A DNA stretch of 64,000 nt from SZUA-36 sp963801195 (lineage in GTDB: Bacteria > Pseudomonadota > Gammaproteobacteria > Xanthomonadales > SZUA-36), in NCBI GenBank assembly GCA_963801195.1, contig CAWDDX010000003.1, forward strand, positions 558,001 through 622,000. Direction: 5' to 3'. The notes under the pieces are model-generated. The model saw nothing but the letters and a program-made list of their open reading frames with translations, was not told where the DNA came from and searched no databases. Of the stretch, positions 1 through 7,156 are shown one piece after another (within the stretch, counting starts at the first letter, position 1; every line of letters begins with the position of its first letter). Both the position numbers and the translations under genes were made by a program.

Positions 1-257
1 TCCTGGTCGTGACCTCGACGTTTGCACACAAACCGTGGCTGGCCTTGCCACTGGTCTTTGGAATATTGCTTGCACTGGGCGCCCTGCTTGGCAAAATGAG
101 CGCTATGGCGTTTGGTAAACCGACCGGAGGCCTCGGCCCGGTGGAAGCTTCGTATTTCCCGATGATCCTGCACCTGTCGCTGGTGCTGATGGCCGGAATC
201 TATATCCCGGAGCCTGTCGTGGTCTGGTTTCAACACGTCTCCGCAATGCTGGGCTGA
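1..257 (+). CDS. Hyf/NuoL-M-type membrane subunit, C-terminal end (HyfF-like, partial)
   Basis: Only the last 84 or so codons are in the window and the frame is open to the left edge. The residues form two hydrophobic helices around a short loop with LGPVEASYFPM, as at the C-terminus of HyfF/NuoN-type proton-channel subunits. The stop lies 14 bases before the HyfG-like gene, so the two are surely one operon. By family knowledge such subunits are antiporter-like parts of membrane-bound hydrogenases and related complexes in the inner membrane. HyfF rather than HyfB or HyfD is inferred from the gene order F-G-I, not from the short fragment itself. Confidence 0.7.
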   Translation, partial: LVVTSTFAHKPWLALPLVFGILLALGALLGKMSAMAFGKPTGGLGPVEASYFPMILHLSLVLMAGIYIPEPVVVWFQHVSAMLG

Positions 258-271
258 CGGAAATACTGACT

Positions 272-1795
272 ATGGCAACACTCAACACATTGCTGGCATC
301 CGGAAAGAACGTCGGACGGCACAAGCCGTGGCCACGCTGTGTCATCAACATCGCTACCTGGCGCGAGGCGGCCCGGCAGCTGGTGGACGGCGCGCTATCA
401 ATGCTGGGTTTATGGGCCGATGCCGATGCCGTGCACCTGGCACTGAGCGACGCGGACGGTACCGCGGTCGCCGTGCTGTCATTGCCCTGTCCCGACGGAC
501 GTTTTCCATCCATTGGCCAGTATCATTATCCCGCGATCCGGCTGGAACGTTCGATCCAGGATCTATTGGGTTTCAAGGCAGAAGGATTAAGCGATACACG
601 TCCCTGGCTCGACCATGGCCGCTGGGGTGTGCAACATCCCCTGGGAGCATCGGTACCCGTTCCCGAAAATGGTCTCAGCTACAAATTCCTGGCAGCTGAA
701 GGTGAAAGCCTGCACCAGATACCGGTGGGCCCCGTGCACGCCGGGATTATCGAACCCGGGCACTTCAGGTTTTCGGCCAATGGCGAACTCGTTGTGCGCC
801 TTGAAGAACGGCTTGGCTATACCCACAAGGGCGTCGAGAAGTTGATGGCCGGCGCCGATCTTGCGACCGCCGCCAGCCTCGCCGGCCGCGTCTCCGGCGA
901 CAGTACCGTCGCCTATGCGTGGACATTTGCACGCGCTGTTGAAGCGGCGCTCGGCATAAACGTTCCAGAGCGGTCGCTCTGGATACGTGCGCTGATGGCC
1001 GAATTGGAACGTCTCGCCAATCACCTCGGCGACGTCGGGGCCATTTGTAATGACGCCGCGTTCACCCTGTTGCACGCCCAATGCGGGGTGTTGCGTGAAC
1101 AGGTTCTGCGCACCAGTGACAGCGTCTTTGGCCACCGCCTGATGATGGACCGCATCGTGCCCGGTGGTGTCAGCACCGGTATCGATGACGACGGCGTGCA
1201 GCGGGTCGGCGAAATGATCGGGGTCATTCGCAGCCAGTTGCCGGGTTTGCTTGAATTGTACGACAACACCACTTCGCTGGAAGACCGCACCGTTGGCACC
1301 GGTATCGTCGGGCAGGAACTGGTGCGGCAATTTGCCTGCGGCGGATTTGTCGGCCGTGCTTCCGGACGAAATTTCGATACACGCAAAAACCTGCCTTACG
1401 CACCCTATGACAAGCTGACGTTTGATGTGCCGGTGCGCACCAAGGGCGACGTGAATGCCCGTGTCTGGGTTCGTTTTGATGAAATCGTTCAGTCGCTCGG
1501 CCTGCTTGAACAGATCATCGGTCAATTGCCGGAAGACCTGAACATCCGCACTGAAATCGAGAATCATGTTTTCAAGGACGGTGCTGAAGGCATCGCCCTG
1601 GGAGAAGGGTTCCGCGGCGACATCCTCGTGTGGGTGGCCATTGACGGTAAGGGCCGGGTTAAACGCTGCCACCTGCGCGACCCTTCGTGGTTTCAATGGC
1701 CGCTGCTGGAAGTTGCGATCAAGGACAACATCGTCGCCGACTTCCCGCTTTGCAACAAGTCGTTCAACTGTTCGTATTCCGGCCACGACCTCTAG
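272..1795 (+). CDS. HyfG-like NuoCD-type subunit lacking Ni-Fe ligands
   Basis: This 507-residue protein has an N-terminal NuoC-like part (about 1-140) and a NuoD/hydrogenase large-subunit part (about 150-507; HKGVEKL near 185, LANHLGDVG near 248). In hydrogenases the first nickel site reads R-x-C-G-x-C; here residues 206-211 are RVSGDS, so both cysteines are serines. The C-terminal DPCxxC is also absent: the protein ends NCSYSGHDL with a lone Cys500. It therefore cannot hold a normal Ni-Fe centre. It fits the energy-converting hydrogenase-related (Ehr) group, where the redox partner is unknown. It lies between a HyfF-like and a HyfI-like gene on the same strand. Confidence 0.88.
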   Translation: MATLNTLLASGKNVGRHKPWPRCVINIATWREAARQLVDGALSMLGLWADADAVHLALSDADGTAVAVLSLPCPDGRFPSIGQYHYPAIRLERSIQDLLGFKAEGLSDTRPWLDHGRWGVQHPLGASVPVPENGLSYKFLAAEGESLHQIPVGPVHAGIIEPGHFRFSANGELVVRLEERLGYTHKGVEKLMAGADLATAASLAGRVSGDSTVAYAWTFARAVEAALGINVPERSLWIRALMAELERLANHLGDVGAICNDAAFTLLHAQCGVLREQVLRTSDSVFGHRLMMDRIVPGGVSTGIDDDGVQRVGEMIGVIRSQLPGLLELYDNTTSLEDRTVGTGIVGQELVRQFACGGFVGRASGRNFDTRKNLPYAPYDKLTFDVPVRTKGDVNARVWVRFDEIVQSLGLLEQIIGQLPEDLNIRTEIENHVFKDGAEGIALGEGFRGDILVWVAIDGKGRVKRCHLRDPSWFQWPLLEVAIKDNIVADFPLCNKSFNCSYSGHDL

Positions 1796-1823
1796 TGTCC
1801 TGTCCCGCAAACAAGTACCGCTG

Positions 1824-2348
1824 ATGCGCAAAACACTTTTTACAAACCTGCTCAGCCGCATCGTCAGCGAACCGCCGCCGGTCCCGGATGACGCCGACGT
1901 CAGCGCGCTCGCCGGAAATCTCGAACGCGTGACACGGGCCAGGCTGGGACGCAGCCTTGCCATCCGCCTGGTCGATGCGGGTTCCTGCAACGCCTGTGAA
2001 TTGGAGATCAACGCATTAAACAATGCCATTTATGCGCTCGACCGGTTTGGGATCAACTTTGTCGCGTCACCCAGACACGCCGATGTGTTGCTGGTGACCG
2101 GGCCGATGACGAAGTCCATGCGCGAGGCGCTGGAGCGAACCTACCAGGCGATGCCCGCGCCGAAATGGGTGGTGACCGCGGGTATCTGTGCCCTGAACGG
2201 CGGAATGTTTGCGCAAAGTTACGCCTGCGTCGAAGGTGGCGTTGCCGCGGTCATACCGGTCGACCTGCACATAGCAGGCTGCCCGCCCAGCCCTACCGAT
2301 CTGTTGCGCGGGCTCCTGACGCTTCTATCCGCAACGATGGTAAAGTAA
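1824..2348 (+). CDS. HyfI/NuoB-like 4Fe-4S subunit
   Basis: This 174-residue protein belongs to the NuoB / small hydrogenase subunit family. Four cysteines expected to bind the proximal 4Fe-4S cluster are visible: CNACELE, GICALNGG and AGCPPSP. The open frame reaches further upstream (to 1566) inside the HyfG-like gene, but that part has no family resemblance, so I place the start at the ATG at 1824, 28 bases after the hyfG-like stop. The fully kept cluster ligands beside a large subunit without nickel ligands suggest that electron transfer is retained while the hydrogenase reaction is not. The ClC gene starts only 3 bases after the stop. Confidence 0.88.
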   Translation: MRKTLFTNLLSRIVSEPPPVPDDADVSALAGNLERVTRARLGRSLAIRLVDAGSCNACELEINALNNAIYALDRFGINFVASPRHADVLLVTGPMTKSMREALERTYQAMPAPKWVVTAGICALNGGMFAQSYACVEGGVAAVIPVDLHIAGCPPSPTDLLRGLLTLLSATMVK

Positions 2349-2351
2349 AGA

Positions 2352-4136
2352 ATGCATGTCAATAAAGTAGAAATCAGTCTCCCGCGTTTGTCTGTCCTCG
2401 CCCTCATTATCGGTGTTGCCACCGGTTATGGCGCAGTGGCGTTTCGCGGCCTGATCGGCCTGATCCACAACTTTGCTTTCCTTGGCGTATGGTCCTGGAA
2501 CTACGACGCCAACGTGTTCACGGAACCCAGTCCGCTGGGTGCGTTCATCATCCTGGTGCCAGTGGCCGGTGCGGTCGTGGTGACATTCCTTGTGAAAAAT
2601 TTCGCTCCCGAGGCCCGCGGACACGGCGTACCGGAAGTCATGAATGCCGTCTACCACCACGGCGGGCAAATCCGGCCGATCGTGGTTCTGGTCAAGTCAC
2701 TTGCCTCGGCCATTTCCATCGGTACAGGTGCTGCCGTGGGCCGTGAAGGTCCGATCGTGCAGATCGGCTCGGCGATCGCATCCACGGTGGGCGGTTGGAG
2801 CCGGCTGGTGCCCTGGCAACGAATTACGCTGGTTGCCGCGGGTGCAGGGGGCGGTATCGCCGCCACGTTCAATACGCCGCTCGGCGCCGTGCTGTTCTCC
2901 GTGGAACTGATGATGCCCGAAGTCAGCGTACGCACGTTCATGCCGGTTGCCATTGCCACCGGCACTGCGACCTACATCGGCAGAATGTATTTGGGTGACC
3001 AGCCGGCGTTTTTACTGCCCGACACGCTGCATGGCCTCGACCCTTCAATGTTATCGCTCGCTGCGTTCACGCTACTGGGTGCCTTCACCGGCGTGGCGGC
3101 CGCGCTCTATGTCCATAGCGTTTATTGGATGGAAGACCGGTTTGAAGGCATGGTGAAAAATGAATACCTGCGTCACATGCTGGGTATGGCCATACTCGGC
3201 ACGCTGTTTTACAGCCTGATGCTGACCCTGGGTCATTACCATGTCGAAGGCGTTGGCTATTCCACCATCCAGGCCATCATGGACAGCAAGCTGACCGTCG
3301 GCGCACTGTTATTGCTGTTGTTTGTGGCCAAGCTTTTCGCCACTTCAATTACGCTGGGTTCGGGCGCTTCAGGTGGCGTGTTTTCGCCCGCTTTGTTTCT
3401 GGGCGCCACGCTGGGCGGCGCTTTCGGGGCATTCTATGGGGTTTGGGTACCCTCCGAAGCCAATGCAATTCCGAGCTTTGCGATGGTGGGAATGGCCGCC
3501 ATGGTAGCCAGCAGCACCGGCGCTGCGATGACCGCCATCGTGATGATTTTCGAGATGACCCGCGATTACGACATCGTCTTGCCCATGATCCTGGCCGTCG
3601 CCATGGCGCAGGGCATACGCAGGGCCATCATGCAGGACAATATCTACACGCTCAAACTGACAAGGCGCGGCATCCACATTCCGACGACGCTGCACTCCCA
3701 CATGTTCCTGGTCAAACGCGCCAGGAACGTCATGAACACGTTACTGTCCGTGTACCCCGCGGACATGGACCTGGCTGAATTTAACCATGCGATGAGCGTG
3801 CAACCGCAGGCGGCGAGGCACGTGGTGATCACCCGCGGCCATAGAATAACCGGCGTGGTTTCAGTCTCAGAAGCACTCAGACTCGCGGGGAAAGCCGATA
3901 CCTCCGGGTTGGTCCTGGATGACCTGTCCGACAATCATTTCATCATCGCTCGTGAAAAGGACGTCATGTTTGACGTTATCAAGCGGATGTCACGCAGGGG
4001 CAACAAGCTGGCGCTGGTGGTCAAGGACCATCACGGCATTCCACGGGCGAGTGACCTTCTCGGCTACATCACCAATGACGATATCGCGGATTCGGTCGCG
4101 GAAAGTCTCGCATTTCGCCTCAAACAAAATGATTAG
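2352..4136 (+). CDS. ClC-family chloride channel/antiporter with C-terminal CBS pair
   Basis: This 594-residue protein has about ten to twelve membrane helices (1-430) and a cytosolic CBS-domain pair (about 440-590). ClC selectivity motifs are visible: GHGVPEV (90-96), GREGP (130-134, gating Glu132) and GASGGVFSPALF (near 338-349). The position of the internal proton glutamate of the E. coli exchanger appears to be Leu186 (LFSVELMM), which would favour channel-like behaviour; this alignment is by eye. The start codon is 3 bases after the HyfI-like stop, so it is probably translated from the same message. Coupling to the Hyf-like ion-pumping complex is inferred from position only. Confidence 0.9.
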   Translation: MHVNKVEISLPRLSVLALIIGVATGYGAVAFRGLIGLIHNFAFLGVWSWNYDANVFTEPSPLGAFIILVPVAGAVVVTFLVKNFAPEARGHGVPEVMNAVYHHGGQIRPIVVLVKSLASAISIGTGAAVGREGPIVQIGSAIASTVGGWSRLVPWQRITLVAAGAGGGIAATFNTPLGAVLFSVELMMPEVSVRTFMPVAIATGTATYIGRMYLGDQPAFLLPDTLHGLDPSMLSLAAFTLLGAFTGVAAALYVHSVYWMEDRFEGMVKNEYLRHMLGMAILGTLFYSLMLTLGHYHVEGVGYSTIQAIMDSKLTVGALLLLLFVAKLFATSITLGSGASGGVFSPALFLGATLGGAFGAFYGVWVPSEANAIPSFAMVGMAAMVASSTGAAMTAIVMIFEMTRDYDIVLPMILAVAMAQGIRRAIMQDNIYTLKLTRRGIHIPTTLHSHMFLVKRARNVMNTLLSVYPADMDLAEFNHAMSVQPQAARHVVITRGHRITGVVSVSEALRLAGKADTSGLVLDDLSDNHFIIAREKDVMFDVIKRMSRRGNKLALVVKDHHGIPRASDLLGYITNDDIADSVAESLAFRLKQND

Positions 4137-4396
4137 CCCGCAAATTGCACCAGCATCTCGGAATGTGGCGCCGGGCAGGTGCCGCTGGGCGCCGAGCTGG
4201 ACTGAAGGTCATAGCCGTAGCTATGACCTGAAGGAAGACCAAGTCCAGTGGTATCTGCACAAGCCAGAGCCGGGATAGGTAGCGGGCCGGGTACAAAGTG
4301 TACCGCGGGGTTGATTTGAAATAATGTCTTTTAATTCAAGCAAATCATTTGCTTATCGAGAGGCCCGCTACCGGCTGGTGCAATTTGCGGGTTAGC
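4137..4396. repeat. Nested foldback element with 18-bp terminal inverted repeats
   Basis: The outer arms 4137-4154 and 4374-4391 are perfect inverted copies (CCCGCAAATTGCACCAGC). Inside lie more inverted pairs: GGTAGCGGGCC (about 4278-4288) with GGCCCGCTACC (4362-4372), GGTCATAG with CTATGACC (4208-4229), CTGGACT with AGTCCAG, GGTAC-AAAGT-GTACC, and AAGCAAAT-C-ATTTGCTT. The whole 260-base stretch could fold into one branched structure. It follows the ClC stop directly and may act as a terminator. It holds no credible ORF. It could be a decayed MITE or a structured RNA; I cannot tell which. Confidence 0.7.
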
Positions 4397-4440
4397 ATCA
4401 CATGGCTGCGGGATGGTCTTGAATCTCCGCTCGGCCAAAC

Positions 4441-5712
4441 TCACCAAAAAACATAAATCATTGACGCGGCGAATAAAATCATTAACCAGACGGCGGCTGC
4501 CAGGCTGAAGCGGTCACGCCCCAAAACCAGCGCATATACGGCTTTGACCAGGTTGTTGCTGCCGGTCGCCGTGACGATGGCGGTAATAATCTGCGCTTCA
4601 CTGATCTGAAATTTCCCGCCCAATAACGAAAGAATGAAGGGGTCGATATCCGTAAGACCGACAACAAATGACAACACCTGCAAGCCTTCATTGCCATAAC
4701 GGCCGATCACCACGGTGCTGATCGCTGCAAACACGACGAAAAGCACGGAGAAAATCAACGCGGTTTTGAACTCCAGCGGGTGGCTCAGGGGCAGGTTCTC
4801 AAGCTTGACGCTGGAGGTCACCGGTATGCGGCCTGCCAGCCAGGTCGCAGCCAGCGATGCGGCCAGGAATGCCAGGAACGGACCCATTAACTGCAGTACA
4901 GCATTCAAATGCCCAATAAATAACAGCAGTAACAAGAGACGCAAATACATCATGGCCGTCGCCAGGATGATCGCCTGGGTGACCTGCGGCGTTGGCGCCA
5001 TTTCCCTCGCCCTTCGACCGAGAACGATGGTGGTTGCCGTGCTTGAATAAAGCCCGCCCAGCACACCGGTCAGTAAAAGTCCCTTTTCCTTGAACACATA
5101 GGTCTGGACCAGGTAGCTGATATAGGAGAGGCCGGAAACCACCAGCAGCGCCACCCACACCTGGTAATAGGTGACCGTAACAATCGACGAGATCTGACGA
5201 TCCGGCAACAGGGGCAGAACGACCCCTGCCATGATCAGGAACTTGGTGAAAGTGAACATCTCCGCCTCGCGGAAGGCGTCGGAGAAGCGGCGGATACCGG
5301 GCTTGGCGCTCAGCATCAGTAAGACAGTGACGACGAACAGGATGGTGAACCAGTCCGGAAAGCGGACCAATACCGGCGCAATCATGTAGGTCAGCAGACC
5401 AAGCACCGGGCTCAACAGTGAGTATATCCCTTCGCCTGATCGCCGGTAATAGTAAACCGCCAGCAGCACGAATAGTCCCATCAAACCGAAAAGCCAGGCC
5501 CACAGTTGATCATCGATCATGAAGAGCAGAAAACCCAGGATACCGATCAGGGTGAATGTGCGCGTGGTGCCAAAACCAAGATCCTGGCCGTTGGCGCGGC
5601 GGTAACTATGGAGTTCCAGGCCGATAATGAAGCTCAGCGCAACGGTAAGTACAAACTGCGTTAAAAGGACCGGAACGATCGCAAGATTGAGTATTTCATC
5701 CATGCCAGGCAA
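4441..5712 (-). CDS. MgtC/SapB N-terminal plus DUF4010 membrane protein
   Basis: This 423-residue, very hydrophobic protein has about twelve predicted membrane helices. The N-terminal third (FIIGLELHSYRR, then FGTTRTFTLIGILGFL) matches the MgtC/SapB pattern of a conserved glycine-glutamate helix followed by the R-T-x-x-L-I-G loop. The rest is DUF4010-like (GLYSSTATTIVLGRRARE; LTDIDPFILSLL near the end). The function of DUF4010 proteins is unknown; a transport role is inferred. It converges on the ClC gene across the foldback element. The start ATG at 5712 was kept; Met4 is an alternative. Confidence 0.85.
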   Translation of the reverse strand: MPGMDEILNLAIVPVLLTQFVLTVALSFIIGLELHSYRRANGQDLGFGTTRTFTLIGILGFLLFMIDDQLWAWLFGLMGLFVLLAVYYYRRSGEGIYSLLSPVLGLLTYMIAPVLVRFPDWFTILFVVTVLLMLSAKPGIRRFSDAFREAEMFTFTKFLIMAGVVLPLLPDRQISSIVTVTYYQVWVALLVVSGLSYISYLVQTYVFKEKGLLLTGVLGGLYSSTATTIVLGRRAREMAPTPQVTQAIILATAMMYLRLLLLLLFIGHLNAVLQLMGPFLAFLAASLAATWLAGRIPVTSSVKLENLPLSHPLEFKTALIFSVLFVVFAAISTVVIGRYGNEGLQVLSFVVGLTDIDPFILSLLGGKFQISEAQIITAIVTATGSNNLVKAVYALVLGRDRFSLAAAVWLMILFAASMIYVFW

Positions 5713-5782
5713 TTCCCCGCTGAAGAAAGCGGAACATCATGGTTTCCATTCTACGCCCACCGGGCCACTGTCAGCCAATAGC

Positions 5783-5805
5783 GATTAGCCCGGACATTGC
5801 AGCAG
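5783..5805 (+). repeat. Partial copy of the foldback element end
   Basis: These 23 bases match 4131-4153 (the junction of the ClC stop and the left arm of the foldback element) at 20 positions, starting with the identical GATTAGCCCG. No matching right arm was found nearby. It sits between two minus-strand genes and may be a relic of the same mobile family. Confidence 0.45.
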
Positions 5806-5851
5806 TCGGACCCGGCCCTGGCTGGTCCAGCCACGCTTGCCCGGGCGGAGT

Positions 5852-7000
5852 TTACTGCTCCGCGACCAACTCTTTCAGGGGCCGGTCGTAATAGGCCACC
5901 ATGTCTTTCGGGGCAAGCGCCCGTGCCCGCAGCAGGCTGTCCTGGGCCGCCGCCAGTTCGCCGGAGAGATACTGTGTCTTTGCCAGTGCAAAGTGCAGTT
6001 TATGATCGTCCTCCTTCTTCGCGATCGCGCTTTGCAGCAGGTCGATGGATTCCCGGTAGTCCTTGTTTTCGAGCGCCACATCGGACAGTTTCAACAGATA
6101 GTAGGGGTTGTTTCTCCGGTACCGCTCAACCCGCGATGCCAGTTCTTCCGCCAGCTCAGTTTTTCCCTGTTCGATGTAAACTTCGTAGAGGTTACTCATC
6201 GCCGAGTGTTCGGACGAGTCGATATTCAGTGCCTGGCCGAAGGCAAAAGCCGCGTCGTCCAGCTGGTCGTTGCGGCCATAAATCACACCGAGGTTCACCC
6301 ACGGATCAGTAGCCCGCGGATCGGCATCGATGGCGCGGCGCATATAGGCATAAGCGGTGGGCAAATCATTCGCCAGCAGGTACTCTACGGCAATATTATT
6401 CAGGTACAGAGCCTTGGCATAACTGTCGTCTATGATTCTTCGGCGCGCGGTCGGGTGGATTTTGATACCGCTGACGTCAACGACCCAGGTCATGTGCGGG
6501 GTCTCGATCACGACATTTACGTGTTTCACCAGCAACACGGTATCATCTTCATAATCGGACCATTCCGGACGTCTGAAGACCTCCTGGTAGTAGGCTTTCA
6601 GGCCGGCCCGCCGGGCCAGAGCTATCATCATATTGGCAAAGCCGATGCAGTTGCCCGAACGCTCATCAAAGGCCTCCGAAGCGGTGAAAGTGTGGGTCTC
6701 GTCATACCGAAAACTCAAGGCGCCGGCCCTGGAGACTGCCAGGGTCAGCAACTCCAGCCTGGTTTGCCGGTTCGAATATTCGAGGACATAACGTTGCAGG
6801 AAATCTTCCATCGCGGGTGAAAGCGCCAGCACGTCGACATCGTCGACCTGCACCGCGGGTTCCACATTACGCAAAGGCGGTGGTTTAGTTTTTCCCAACT
6901 GGAGCGGAGCACACGCGCTGAGTGTCAACGTGCAGGCCAGCAACAACCATTGGACAATGGTTGAAGAACGACCCGCGACGATGTGATTTAACCTCTTCAT
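5852..7000 (-). CDS. Lipoprotein with transglutaminase-like domain and TPR repeats
   Basis: This 382-residue protein starts with a lipoprotein signal (lipobox LSAC, Cys30), so it is probably membrane-anchored in the periplasm. Residues about 60-180 look like a transglutaminase-like cysteine-peptidase fold: ERSGNCIGFANMM with Cys118, KHVNVVI with His160 and WVVDVSG with Asp175 would form the triad. TPR-type helical repeats follow from about 195 to the end. Its substrate is unknown. A second protein with the same architecture lies at 32312-33469. It is monocistronic, divergent from the AddB-like gene. Confidence 0.82.
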   Translation of the reverse strand: MKRLNHIVAGRSSTIVQWLLLACTLTLSACAPLQLGKTKPPPLRNVEPAVQVDDVDVLALSPAMEDFLQRYVLEYSNRQTRLELLTLAVSRAGALSFRYDETHTFTASEAFDERSGNCIGFANMMIALARRAGLKAYYQEVFRRPEWSDYEDDTVLLVKHVNVVIETPHMTWVVDVSGIKIHPTARRRIIDDSYAKALYLNNIAVEYLLANDLPTAYAYMRRAIDADPRATDPWVNLGVIYGRNDQLDDAAFAFGQALNIDSSEHSAMSNLYEVYIEQGKTELAEELASRVERYRRNNPYYLLKLSDVALENKDYRESIDLLQSAIAKKEDDHKLHFALAKTQYLSGELAAAQDSLLRARALAPKDMVAYYDRPLKELVAEQ

Positions 7001-7156
7001 TTCAGATACTTACAACCTATCTCCTAGACCACGGGAATGCCGCCAGGGTTCCTGTGCTCACGGCGAAACGGTCCTGATCCGCCAAAAACCTGTGCCGTCG
7101 TGAATTTTTCGCAAAACAATCTCAGCTTTTGAGAAATCTACCAGTATGATAGACCC

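Noticed and set aside
587..2029. 480-residue minus-strand open frame over the HyfG/HyfI genes
   Set aside because: It mirrors high-GC coding sequence, has no motif and no ribosome site; the plus-strand genes are clear.
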